A stretch of DNA of 64,000 bases from Hydractinia symbiolongicarpus. Taxonomy: Eukaryota; Cnidaria; Hydrozoa; Anthoathecata; Hydractiniidae. The notes beneath the pieces were generated by a model. The model was not told the DNA's origin, did not search any database, and worked only from the letters and a program-made list of their open reading frames with translations. The stretch lies in assembly GCF_029227915.1 (NCBI RefSeq), contig NC_079880.1, positions 22,692,501 to 22,756,500 on the forward strand, read 5' to 3'. Position numbers and translations under genes: made by a program. The stretch's first letter is position 1. Each line of letters starts with the position of its first letter. Positions 48,451 to 60,994 of this stretch are shown piece after piece.

Positions 48451-51400
48451 TTATGAAGCTTCTGTGTCCAACCATGCAATACCGACGATTTTCGCGATAA
48501 AAGCATATGTATTTGCTGTTTCCTCGATCTTAAAAAAAAATACGTATGCAGTCGTTACAGTAACTTTGCGTATTTTCTAATCGCGACCATGATTTTTTCT
48601 CGCTGTATTCTTTTCCAGGATGGTTATGAAAATATTGAAAACAACATTCCATGACTTTTTCAGATTTTGCGATGTTCCAGGGGAGTATTAAAAAAAGTGT
48701 TAAAAATCAGTTGAATTAACAGCTGGTTCGGACTGTCGCGATATATATATTGGTTCAAGGGGAAATATAATCGAGCACAAGCTACTGTTTATAAAACTCG
48801 CATTCAATTATTAGAGTCAGCTTTCAACAACAAACTATTGACAGAGATTTTTTAAAGGTCTTTTCAAAATTATTAAAAAGTTTTTCACTTTTTTTCTGAA
48901 ATGGTTGTTCTGAAGTCAATTTTACTAAAACTTTTTCAGCATTTTCCTAGCCACTCTGTTATCAGAAATATGATTTTCACCACAACTGGCATTATATCAA
49001 AATTATTGATACAAATATATATATCAAAATAGCCTCTGCCTGAAAATGTTTTTTATCGTTTTTTACTGTACTTACAATTTTTGATGTGGGCTTCCCTCCA
49101 CCATGACCACTTTCAGTGTCTATCTTGATCAATAAAGGATGTTTCTATGGAGATAAAGAAAATTAGTAATTAATACAAAAAAGAGTTGTGATAGAAAAGA
49201 TGAATGCTGATACAACTTTCACAGAGAACTTAGAACAGAATCACAACATTTTCATCTTCTCTTTCCAAGATTGCATTTTTTACATTTTTCTGACTGATTA
49301 CAATTGTAAATCTACTAAATACAGGTTTTGGTTTTATAGAATCCATTTCATCTTGAATTTTTGATAAGTGAAGAACAGATTTTATCTCTCCGATTGTTTA
49401 CTTTGAAGTTCTTCATGACGTTACCGGTTAGTTGTCCGGCCTTCATGGCAACCTCCATAAAGCGCTCCAATAAATTGGTCAAAATTATTAGAACAGCATT
49501 GCACACACACACACACACACATACACACACACAACGGTTTACCTGGTTTTCACATGCTCCGAGAACGTGCTGCAACTCCGCGATAAGTTTGAGCGAGTGC
49601 AAGGGAACCACCCTGTCGTCATGATCAGCGGTTAACAACAAAACAGCGGGATATTGATGTTTGTCGTTCCTTTTCACGTTATGGAGGGGTGAATACCTAT
49701 ATACATTTGTAATCCAATATAAATCTACCGAAGTGAAAAATAGTTATAGAAAAAACAAGGTTAAATAAAACAGAAAAAAGGAAATCAAATTACTAAAATA
49801 TCGAATTCCCAATCAAAAATGTTTGCCGTAAGTAATTTAATTTTCGCACAGATTAATTTTGCGAATTTCACGGGTTTCTTGACACTTTTGTGAAATTGAA
49901 CATTTGCTATCCAAGAAATAATCGACCGTTAAATTAAACCCAGGCGAAAATTAAACCAGGTTTTGCAAATCACAAAAGATGTTTTTGTAAAGTCAACAAG
50001 TATATTCATAAATTTGTTTTCATAGCTAAAACCTTTAATGTCTACTTACTTCACCAAATATTCAAAATCCTCCTTCTTGTCTGCACAACCGAAATCTGTT
50101 GTCCTAAAAACATTTCGTCATATATCAACAAACTGGTCACACTTACTAACCATAATGTTTGGTTATCTTTTGTTGTGCTAAGCCAGACGTAGGCGACCGC
50201 TGTGTTAGTTATGCATATGTTATTTTTCTTCTTCTAAGCGGGAATAATTACTTCCAAACCAATCAGGACAGTGGATTGACATGCATAATTATGCATCCAC
50301 GGTTGATTTGTGGAAGTCTGGCTTACGGTAAGTAGTAAAAAGAAGATATTAATGAGAGAAAAATGACTTTTTACAGCCACTCTTTTTATAGAGTCGAATT
50401 TAAGGTGATTTGAGGAATTTTGAATAGAATTTACAGCAAAATGATTGAGCAGATTTTCAAAATTTCTAACTGAAATTGACCTAAGAAGCATGTTTACTTA
50501 TTTATCCATATAATCTCGTAAAGTTAAATTTTAGAGGCGATTTGAGGAGGCTTAACATTTTAGAATCTATATTATAATGCCCGTATACGTCTGTCTGTCT
50601 GTCTGTCACGCAAAATGGTAGCTTAGCTGCGCAATAACGAAAAGCACGCAATGCGGTATAAAAAGGAAGAGCGAACCCGTGGATTTTCCACGGGCTAACG
50701 ACTAGTAAGGAGAAAAATAACAGACAGTCTGCAACAAAACTACATTTTCTTACCACGCATGACCAATAGTGTACTTATGAAACTTCAACATGTCTGTAAC
50801 ACTAAAACAATATAAAAAAATAACCAAATATAAAATTATAGATAAGATGATTCAAACTCGTTGAATACAGATTAATTGTTAACTTGTGGATGTTTAGCCG
50901 TTGCACGCATTTCGTAACGTTAAACAGAATACCTTAACCAACAAATTCTCCCTTTATTGCAGCCGTAAATGGCTTTTTTAGCGACCACAAAAGACACTGA
51001 AGATACCACACAAACAGTACACACAGATTTGTATGATTACAAACTGAAAATTCAACAAGGCCTCTAGCGTTAGATTGAGAAATAACAAGGGCGAGTCTAA
51101 TTTGCTCTTTAGCATAGGATGACCTACCTCAAGTCAGGATGCTAATTTAGCTAAGAAAAACACCAGAGTGCTAAGCTAAATCTAACATGATTTCTCTATA
51201 CGAACTTTTTTGTGGTTGGACCTTAGTCTGAATGTACACAACTTGTGACTCGCCATTTGACGGCTTAGCCACACGTATAAAAGCTGAAGTACCAGAGGCG
51301 AAAAGGCATCACACTCACCTCACTTGCCCGATGATACATTTAAAAAGATCTGGTCTTTGATTCATGCACGCTGTCACTAACAGACCTCCATTTGAGCCTC

Positions 51401-54400
51401 CCATAATGGTTAACCTAAAGAAAATATGAAATATATTAGAGCAAAAAAAAAAATGAACCTAAATATATATAAAAATATAACCCTGGAGTAGAACAGAAAG
51501 AAAAAAACACCGTAGCTTATTACTTGTCTCTTATAGTAATACTCATATTTTGACTGTGTTTAAAATGGACGCGTCGTAGCTTTATTTCAGATCCTCCCTG
51601 CAGGGTAATTTATTACTTCATGCTAACAGAAAAACAAGTATGCACGAAAATAACTATGCGAAAATGTTTTCCACGGAATGGAACTAAAACATCTCCAACC
51701 ACAACTCTTGAATGAAAGAATGCTATAATGAATTTCATTTTCATTTTCAAACGTAAGACTACTAAAGGTTTGTGAGAGCTTTGGCCAAAATAAGTTGCCG
51801 CTAAAATCTGAGAAAAAACTAACTAAACAGTAGTGATTGGGCAGCCATTTTGAATGAGATATATGTATTTAACGAACCGCGCTAAGTTGCTTTCCACCAC
51901 AAACCTAGTTTTTAAAGAACATTAGACACACGTTCTCAGATCATTTCATAAAAACGAAATGAGTTTAAGGAGGGTTTTATATTCACCTTTCGGTAGTTGT
52001 GTATTTTTGTTCGATGAGATATTCCCCTGCAGCGATGAAATCGTCGAATACATTTTGTTTTTTTGAGAAACTACCATCTTTGTGCCATTGTTCACCATAC
52101 TCACTAAATTGTAAACAAACAAAAAATGACAGAAAATGATGTACAGTGAGACCTCTCTCATGCAGAACTCAAAATTGGAAAATTGTTTACGGCAGAGAAA
52201 GTTAAAGATCAGATAGCAAAAATTAAGAAAATCCCTTTCGAAAGTTTAAACGATCCAAAAAATGTTTTATCTACAACTTAGCTTTTTTAAAAAACTCGTA
52301 GTTCTGCGTCAAATCAAATCCTGTTTTGTGAATTAAGCATGTTTTTCGCTCCTGTTTGAATAATAATAACATTTGAATTTAAAAAATCGAACGTTTTTTA
52401 TCTTGCAGTGTACAAGGGTCCGAGGGGGGGGGGGACTCGTGATAGAAATAGAAATAGAAAATACGGCAAAGGACCAAAATATTGTCAGACATAAAAAAGT
52501 GCTTGAGATAAAAAGCCACATATAGACGAATTAGTACCAAAAAAATCATAGATCTTGACAAAGTGCGCATGCGCTAACAAATTTGTTGTTTGCGCTATAG
52601 CAGTCAAATGGAAGGTAACCTGTTCAAATTGAAAAAATACTTTTATAGATCTTTTAAAAAGAGTAAAAGTACTCATTTTCCATGTTTTAAAATTAACAAC
52701 AGTACCAAGTAACTCAGTCAGTAGCCACGTCCTAACGTTCCATCGAAAGCCACATCCAATTTATTGGATGTGCTGTCATTTTTACTATCACGTGATCGTT
52801 TCCTCGCAAATAAGGAGACATAAGAACTTACATAAACATACCCTCCTCCTCTGATATTCGCTATTGCAAGTACTCCTCCAAGGTGCTGCATGAATATAAC
52901 TCGAGACACACTAAATCCAGGAGTGATAGAAATATTAAAACCACCGTAACCGTACAACAAACACGGGTAAGAGCCATCCATCGTGATGCCCTGCGTGAGA
53001 AAATAAAATGAGGCGCGATTATCGACAAAATAAAAAACGGAATCTTTTACACATCGAAGACTCGCTTTGTATGGGTAGTTTTTGGCAAGGATTTAATTTT
53101 ACGGTTGAAAATCTAAAATTTCTTTTTAATGTAATGTATTATGCGTGGATTCATTTTCACGGAAACGACAAAACCTTGAAATGGCGAGCACCGATCCACG
53201 TAGGGCTGGCAATAGTTGTATAGCGTTTCTAGACTGACACATTTGTTATAAAACTTACTTTTCTATGCACAATAAACATAGGTACGGTCGTTCCATCTTT
53301 ACTTTTGTAGAACACTTGACTTGTCTCAAACAACGTGTGATTGAAACCAGCCACGGCTATCTCGCGAAAAACCTAAAAATAAGGAAACACGATGTAATGG
53401 CAACTAGATATAAGACTATTCAGACTTATTCGGACATATTTTTGGAGTTATAATCCTATTCTTCCATTGGTTAGTGAAGTCTTAGTAGCCGTTTACACGA
53501 AAGCATGGAGGTATAATGTTTCAATTCGGGTTAAATTTTATTACAGTGGTGGTCCGTAGGGGTTCGAAATATTATGCTTTCACGACTTTTTAAGTTTGTG
53601 CACTAATCGAAAACGGTCTTTCAGTGAATACTTGAGTAGGTTTATACTTTTTAAAACATAAAGTGCCCATTGTAAGTCAAATTTGTGCATTGTTGAGACA
53701 TGTTACATGTGTTCACTGTGACAGAAATAGAGCTGCTAATGTACTTACACTTGGTTCAATAACTTCTTGCGATAAATCACATCGGTATATAATACCCGGG
53801 GTTAGAAATGACGTAAATGAGTAAAACATCTAAAAAAAGAAAGATGCGAGATATAAATCAAAGTATTGTAGGCTCAAATCAGAGGTTGCAATGATTTCTT
53901 AAAAGATGGGAGAAAAAGCTTTAGATGGTGGGGCTCACATTCTCAGTCAAAATTCAGGGTGTCCATTCATTTTTAACAAATAAATTTCAAGTTTACTGAT
54001 CTTTTTCCAGGAGTAATTTCGTTCGACGAAAACAGAAATTTTCATAAGAAGAAAACAATAACATGACGACTAAAAAAACCCAAACATAAACAAAAATTAG
54101 ACCTGAAAAATTATTTCCCAAGAATATTCAAGGAAATTTTCCTATTTTTAGCAATTTTTGGGGGCAATAGTCTAGGCGTTTCTAGCACTAGAGGCCACCC
54201 CGAACTTTTACCCAAATGTCGAAATTTCTGCTTTAAAAGTGGTGGTTAGTGCAGGGTTGGTCCCACTCTGACTCTGTAACTAAATGGTCACAAAGTTGCT
54301 ATCTTTGACATACTACTCATCTCCACTTGGGAGAAGAAGATATAGATTATAAAGTATCAGATCAAAATAATATACTTCTGTTTGTTCTTTCCTTCCTGAG

Positions 54401-57400
54401 TATCCACGAATAGTACCAACATCCACGTCTAATTCTTTAAATCTTTTACCATCTTCAAGCCGATGCAGGTACAATTTATTCTAAAAAGAAGCAAATAATT
54501 TTACTATTAACCTGCGAATCATTTTACTCGTTGTATAGAGTCTTAATAAAATGTTTATATATTAAGAAGTGCTAAACTAAATTTAGTGGAATAATTAGAC
54601 AAAAGTAACCTGGAATAATTAGACAATAGCACCCTGGAATAATTTAACAACAGTAGCCTGAAATAATTAGACAACAGTAACCTGGAATGATTAGACAATA
54701 GCACCCTGGAATAATTTATCAACAGTAGCTTCGAATAATTAGACAACAGTAACCTGGAATAATTAGACAATAGCACCCTGGAATAATTTATCAACAGTAT
54801 CTTCGAATAATTAGACAACAGTAACCTGGAATAATTAGACAATAGCACCCTGGAATAATTTAACAACAGTAGCCTCGAATAATCAGACAACAGTAACCTG
54901 GAATAATTAGACAATAGCACCCTGGAATAATTTATCAACAGTAGCTTCGAATAATTAGACAACAGTAACCTGGAATAATTAGACAATAGCACCCTGGAAT
55001 AATTTAACAACAGTAGCCTCGAATAATCAGACAACAGTAACCTGGAATGGAATAAGTAAACCATAGTAACCGTGCGGAAATAATTACACGGTGACCTGAC
55101 ATTTCTAGACAGAAGTCTAAGATACTTATACTTAAAAACAGTGATATAGAAAGAGTAAACAAAATTGCCTATTTCTGTTAGTGACACTGTAGTGAAGACA
55201 CAAGTTAACACTACCTTAACATCATGTAGATAACACATGACTAACACATTTTCTTTCACACATGCTGTCCACTCCAACACATCTTTCTCATGCTCTTCAA
55301 CTAACGTCATCCAATTGTCCTAAACATGTTAAAGAAATCGCTATTAGAATTGTTGTTTATGTGGGTCAGCGTAACAGAATTTAACGTTTTTTAGACCCTT
55401 ACTGCTTTCCAGTCTTGGACTACCTTAATTAATTTCCGCGAAAAAACTAATTTTCGCAAAGTTTGCAAGTTCTTATAGTTCGCGACAATTTGTCTTCGCA
55501 AATTTCGCAACGGAAGGATTTGATGACATTTTTTAACAATTTATACCGTGTTTAAAAACAGATTTAAAGTAGAAGACAGAAAAGAAAGACTGTTAAACTT
55601 AAAACCACATAGCTACATGTTATATGTGGTTCTTGTAAATCCAAAGGAAAAAATGTAAATCTTTTTTCAAAAAGGACGATAAAAAATTCAAATTTCGCGG
55701 AAACTAATTTTCGCGAAATTTGACAAAAACACGCGAAATTCGCGAAAATTAATTCTCTCAAGAAAAACAGAAAAAAAAACACCCACCATTTGATAGTTAT
55801 CGAAGTCTATGTTGATCAGTTTGTATCTTGGTGCATTCAAGTTTGTTTTGAAAGTAAATATCGAACCCGTGTTCGTGATGTACTAAAGAAAATGAAGCAA
55901 AACTCAATGCTGGTGCGTTTATAACAACATGAAATTAAAAAGATTATTTATATATCGTTGAAAAATGGTTCTACTGTCGTTAAACCTTTAGGAAAACTCG
56001 TTGAACACATTTACAGATATCAGAAAGGTTGCTTGCTTGCCAGTAAAAAAAATTAACAATAACAAGAAGCTCTACCTCGTATTCAGCATCAAAATTATCA
56101 ACAACTTTTACGTAAGGTAACAATCCTAAAAAAACAAACCCTAAGTCTAAAGCCCCGCTTACATAGAAATTTATTTTAAAAGTAATACCTAAAGAATAAT
56201 GGGAGAACAAAGGCTCAAATTTAGAAAAAAATTTAAATACAAGTCGGTGGCCCGCGGATAAATCCACGGGTTCGCCCGTCCTTTATTTACCACATTTTGT
56301 GTCCCGCTACTTCAGCTACCATTTTAAGTGACAGACAAACGTAAGAAATTGAGAAATTTAATCAAATTTAAGAGTATTCAAAAACATTTTTGTGCTTAAC
56401 AAAATTATAGGACCTTGTTGTGGTTGTTTCTAGAGCGAGTGGTTATGGTTCGGTTCGAATTGAGTCATAGTACAAATATAACAACTAACCACACCAAAAA
56501 ATATTAAATGAAGTGGAAAAAAATGATTCTAGATAAAGAAATAGTTCTATACCTTTAATTTCATAATTATTTTTTGATAGATCGTAATAATATAATCTAT
56601 TGACAGGATCACATCCTTCACTAACGGTGAAAATAACAACTTTGCCATCATCACTTAATTCTGCGTGTCTAAAAAAGAAAAAAAAACATGAAGGATTCAA
56701 AGAACGTGAAAATTTTTCTATCTTTGAGTTAATTATTAGTTCTGGACAAAAACATTACTCAGAACTTTCCCGTTTTGTATAATCATATAATTTAAATAGC
56801 GCATAATTCATGCAACAAACTAGCTAGTAGATAGACCTGTGGAAGATTATAGGCAGAGCAATGAAATGTGTTTTTGACCAACAGTTTACAGAGATATGGG
56901 GTTTAAAAGTTTTTTAATCCCGCCATCAAACTTCACAATAAACACCCAGGACAAGAAACACGCAAATTAAAAACTTCACTCACATCATCCATTTAGGATG
57001 GTCAGGTGTCTCTGCTACAAGAATGTCTTCTGATTGGTCAGTTCCAAGCACGTGATAATAAAGCTATAAAGAACCGATGTTGCCGTCATTTAAACGATAA
57101 TAGATTATTACAGTAAAGATAACTCAATTTTGATATGCAAACTTTCTATGCCTAAAAAGTCGGAGGACGGACTTTTTGCTTTCTTCTTCACTGTTTAACT
57201 GCAGGAAGACTTAAAAGAGACAAAACTAATCAAGTCCATTTATTTTAGTTTATTATATGAAACTAGTTGGTAACCCGTCGTCGTTTACGTGAAAATATCC
57301 ACGGGGTCGCCCATCTTTAAATTACACTCTATTTTGTGTGCCCGTTGCACGACGCTTTTCTCGCGGATATTTTAAGTTTAGTATGTGTTCTCTTACCTTT

Positions 57401-59929
57401 TGGTGAATGTTTGAAGCTGTCTCTGTTCCATCTTGTTTTGTTTCATCTTTGGGATATTTCTGAATGATTGGAAAATAATTGAAAATGATAATGGGGTACA
57501 CATTTAAAAAAAAGTTTTTCAGTTTCATTAAATTAAAACACTAACAAAATTTTCCTAACATCTTAACAATGTAATGAAAACAAAGCTCCCTATTAGTTCA
57601 AACAAAAAAAATGAAGACTTATCCTTAGCTTATACCTTTCAAATTTTTCAGGAGTTAATGTTTTACCAGGTTAGCTATCAAGGTCAGAATTGTAAATGTT
57701 CGAAACAAGTATAGGAAATATAAAATATAAATGATAACTTACATTGTAAAATATTCCTTTGTGATCATGTGTCCATGATATGCACGAAAATTTGACATTC
57801 TCCAAAACATCATCTAAATGTTCTTTACTTTCCACTTTCATAAACTAAACAACAAAAAAAAAGTTATATAACCATAAAATAGGATGTAATAATTACACTT
57901 TCTCTTTTAAGAATAAGTCTGTTTGTAAAATACATCACGTATACACTTGTCCATTTTGTACTGAACCAACCACGCACATACATTTTTACTGCTTAGGAAG
58001 TAAATCCTTAGCTGACTGAACACATAGATCTACTGTCAAAACTCGTTAAAAACCACCCCAAAGTTGCACCACCATAACTCCGGGAATTACATTGTTTTAA
58101 AAAGTGCTCTGGATGCTTTAGAAATAAATAAATTAGGCTGCCGAACGATTTTTGTTTTCAAATATTAGGTTTGCCTGCATCAAAAGCTACATTTATCACA
58201 TCACACAGGTTGTGTAGTTATCAATATCATATACACCGGCATACTATTACAAGGTAAAAATCAACGCAACATACTTTAATCGTCACCCAGTCAGAACCTT
58301 TATGACTGACGCTGTATGCGAGAGTTTCACCATCCTCAGAAAAACTTGTGCTGTTAACTGATTTCAAGCCATCTTTACAGAATGAGTTTGGATCAAGAAA
58401 TATTTCAGCTTCACCATCTAACGATTGTTGCACATACAAAACACTGTAAAGAATAAATATAAACAACAACAACAACAACAACCGCAACAACAACAACAAC
58501 AACAACAACAAAATAAAAAATAGATAATATAATATATTATTCTGTAAAAAAAGCCAGACTTCTTGTAGTAGCCTTGTCACGTAGTACAACTACCACCTTT
58601 AAAGTTGCCATAGTTTGAAAAAATTAGCCATTTGCTTCTAGCTGGATAGAACTATTTCTAATCAGATTAAACCTTCAAACTTAAACCAATTTAGCGAAAA
58701 AGTAACAAAATCAACACAATACAAAAAAAATTAAAGATATATAAATCATACCCTTGATTTTGTAATCCTGAGTTATACCAATAAAAATATCTCTTGCCTC
58801 TTTTGAATGGACACCCAAACTTGGGATAATCATAAAGTGCAGTCATTCTAAATACAAAAAAACCCAAAAAGTTTAACTTAACAAAATTAAATATCAGTCG
58901 TTAACCTGTGGAAAAAGTTCACTAAATTTATTGGTCACTATTCGCAGCTACCATTTTGGCTCACAGACAGAAAGTCAAGTATTAGAAAATAGATTAGCCA
59001 TTAGCTGTGGAAAAATCCACCGGTTTCGCCTAACATATTATCTGTATCAGTATTTCAAGCATTTAGTGTTAGAATTACTTGATGGTGGGAAGAGAGTTGC
59101 GGGTATAATAATATAGAGATTATCTCTACCTTTCTTTAAACTTCTCCCTCACAGGATTGTCCTTAAGGAAAGGATCTGTGATTTTATTTTGAGCAGTAAC
59201 AAATGCTTTTGTTTCCTCTGAGTCAGGATCTTCCAACCAATGATAAGGATTTGGTATTTTAACACCATGGAAATCGTCAAATGATTCTTCATCCCTACGA
59301 ACTTTTGGATACTGTATTTCACCCATTTTAATATAATCTAAAAATAAAAACTTTAAAATTGAAATCAATTACTGTCGTATAAATAGTTAACAGAGGTCAA
59401 GAGGTCAAGAGCACATGCCTGCATGTCTAGAAAAATATAAAAATGTTTTTCTTGACTCATTCCGAATTATTATTGCACTGCCAAAACAAACAAATTAAAA
59501 TAGAATAAACATGCAAACAAGTCCCATTGAAAATATATTTAGAATGAGAAATTATTGACCTCCTAAGTAGATGTAAAAAAAAACGTTCAAACAAATACAA
59601 AAAAAAATTGTTATGCTTTTGAGTAGGATTTATTTTTAGATAAAAATATAAGGTATTTTTAATTTGTCTGCAAAGTGTTCCTATACATCTCAGGAGATTT
59701 TATAACAACATAAGCCAGTGATGCAGAATAAAAAGACGAATACATTTACTTGCTATTATTATTGCAAAAAATATTATATACATTGTCTACTTTATTATTC
59801 GGTGACTTCCAAATTGAAAACAGAATTTTGAATGTTAAATGGCTGTTTAGGATTTAATCTTTCCTTACCAAGGTTTGAATAAGGACTAGAAAGTCTCTTT
59901 GCAATTTGAGTAAGACCGGCTACTACCAT
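48451..59929 (-). CDS. PREP: Prolyl oligopeptidase (prolyl endopeptidase, S9A), complete
   Basis: Core exons in order: 59130-59337 (ATG of MGEIQYPKV at 59326), 58752-58847, 58275-58443, 57743-57844, 57397-57459, 56984-57063, 56553-56668, 56076-56125, 55787-55882, 55215-55319, 54376-54480, 53749-53829, 53259-53372, 52842-52990, 51987-52103, 51319-51414, 50754-50801, 50050-50103, 49543-49696, 49076-49144 and 48451-48528. All are GT-AG and in frame, giving 712 residues from MGEIQ (pig enzyme 710). An N-terminal segment and seven-bladed propeller precede the hydrolase domain. Catalytic Ser554 is in GGSNGG, Asp640 in DHDDRV and His678 in SGHGGGKP, near-identical numbering to pig. The enzyme cleaves short proline-containing peptides in the cytosol. 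An upstream exon 59869-59929 ([20 protein letters not shown]) splices in frame and would add 24 residues. The span given includes it. Introns hold microsatellites, Helitron MITEs and a 24-bp minisatellite. Confidence 0.96.
49502..49533. repeat. CA dinucleotide microsatellite
   Basis: About fifteen CA units with one TA interruption, starting 10 nt downstream (minus strand) of the donor after the PREP exon 49543-49696. Confidence 0.92.
50566..50705 (+). mobile_element. Short non-autonomous Helitron (HeliMITE), best-preserved copy
   Basis: 140 bp starting TCTATATTATAATGCCCGTA after A (50565) and ending in CTAG before T (50706). A perfect hairpin CCCGTGGATTTTCCACGGG lies 8 nt before the CTAG. 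TC 5' end, hairpin, CTRR 3' end and insertion between A and T are the defining Helitron features. A TCTG run (GTCTGTCTGTCTGTC) and TATAAAAAGG lie inside. No coding capacity; mobilisation would need a Helitron Rep/helicase from elsewhere. It is in the PREP intron 50104-50753. Confidence 0.87.
54585..55050. repeat. Higher-order minisatellite: 24-bp monomers in 72-bp units
   Basis: Monomers CCTGGAATAATTAGACAATA(GCAC), CCTGGAATAATTTAACAACA(GTAG) and CTTCGAATAATTAGACAACA(GTAA) alternate in that order, giving a 72-bp period over about six units, with more diverged monomers at the ends. Because 24 is a multiple of three, the minus strand has a long spurious open frame of LLLSNYSR repeats. Located in the PREP intron 54481-55214. 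Confidence 0.92.
55423..55762. mobile_element. Second TTCGCGAAA-family MITE copy, diverged
   Basis: CCTTAATTAATTTCCGCG at the left, preceded by TA, and CGCGAAAATTAATTCTCTCAAG at the right resemble the ends of the copy at 21711-22076. The right flank is no longer TA. It lies in the PREP intron 55320-55786. Confidence 0.45.
56240..56343 (-). mobile_element. Helitron MITE copy
   Basis: On the minus strand it ends with hairpin CCGTGGATT-type sequence (GGGCGAACCCGTGGATTTAT, then CCGCGGG) and CTTG before T. The upstream part has ACTTAAAATGGTAGCTGAAG and a TGTCTGTCAC block near the 5' end. It lies in the PREP intron 56126-56552. Confidence 0.55.
57263..57360 (-). mobile_element. Helitron MITE copy, diverged
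   Basis: The minus-strand 3' end is CTAG followed by T, with GGGCGACCCCGTGGATATTT and TTACCAAC preceding, as in the other copies, though the hairpin is damaged. The 5' end is not preserved. It lies in the PREP intron 57460-56984 side, just before the exon 57397-57459. Confidence 0.48.
58463..58511. repeat. CAA trinucleotide microsatellite
   Basis: About sixteen CAA units with one CCG interruption, 20 nt upstream (minus strand) of the acceptor of PREP exon 58275-58443. On the transcript this is a TTG run ending near the polypyrimidine tract. Confidence 0.9.
58894..59045 (-). mobile_element. Two tandem Helitron MITE fragments
   Basis: CAGTCGTTAACCTGTGG (58895 on) and, after a block with GCAGCTACCATTTTGGCTCA, a second ATTAGCCATTAGCTGTGG near 58991 both match the minus-strand 3' part of the family. 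Hairpins are partial and ends unclear. Confidence 0.38.
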
Positions 59930-60994
59930 TTTATTGAAATACCACAAATGAAGATAATAAAACTAACAGAGACAGACTAGTTATTATATTGGAAAAAAAA
60001 GCATTTCTTCTTATTTTCCTGAGATGCTTAGTAAGGAAAACATTTTGGTGCACTAATTATGAATTGAGGACTGCTTATATAATATCAAGAACAAAGATTG
60101 ATAGACTCTAACCGGTATCAGCGAGACAAGTGGGTGTGAAGGTTTGATAGCATACAGATGATTAAGCAGTCTACAACACTATAACTGAGTCAATGCTTAC
60201 CACATTTAGCTCAATATAATAAGTTAACATGTTCTTATACCAAAAGTCACAATATTCATACCCTCTTTGCTTGACATTTTTGACAAAATTTTTCAACTTG
60301 CAAGTCACCTTTTATAATGTTCCAAATAAAAAATAGAAAGAAAAAAATGCATGGTTTGTAAATAAAACAAAAACCTTTTCAAAAATCGTCACCTCTAGCT
60401 ACAGCACAACAACTTTGTTGCAATCAATATGTTTTGGGCTCTTTAAATATCTTCATCCTAACTTTTGCTAAAATTCACAAATGCTTTAAAAGAAGAAACT
60501 TTCATGAGAGAAACTTTCGCAAGTTAAAAAATTGCAAAATCATGAGAAAAAACTTTGGCAAATGGTTCCTTTTAAAAAATTTTGTGAGTATTAACTTTCG
60601 GGATAAACGTGTTATTTTTTTTATTTGTTTAATGAGGTCTGAAAAAGTGGGTCAAGTTACCATAAAATGCAAGTAAAAAAACCCATCATTTTAGACCAAT
60701 TCAAAGGATTTGGTAAAGACTGATACATGAAGCCTTTACCAATAAAGTAAGGTAAAAATTACTTCCAGTATAAAAACAAACCCTATTCTACTTAATGATT
60801 GTTACTACTACTATGTGTGCACGTACAATAAAAACTACAAAATAATATAAATAAAAAGACAAAGTGCTATTCAAAGCTACTATGTAGTGAATTCCTGTAC
60901 TGGTTACATGAAATTGAGACTAAATAATTTACACATTAAGCATAGAAAAATGAAATAAAAAAACAACTATTAAAAAAATCTAGAAAAAATAAAT
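59930..60994. other. Spacer between PREP and NAPRT
   Basis: Contains the PREP promoter (not pinpointed) and the NAPRT 3' UTR. Near 60450-60600 there are faint TTTCGCAAG-type repeat motifs. No gene was recognised. Confidence 0.35.

Noticed and set aside
54555-55310. 251-codon minus-strand open frame of LLLSNYSR repeats
   Set aside because: It is the translation of the 24-bp minisatellite, whose period is a multiple of three. It lies over a PREP exon in the same region and has no independent support.
56430-56465. tRNA-like GGTTCGAATTG
   Set aside because: Only a B-box-like string; no cloverleaf or A box at the right distance.
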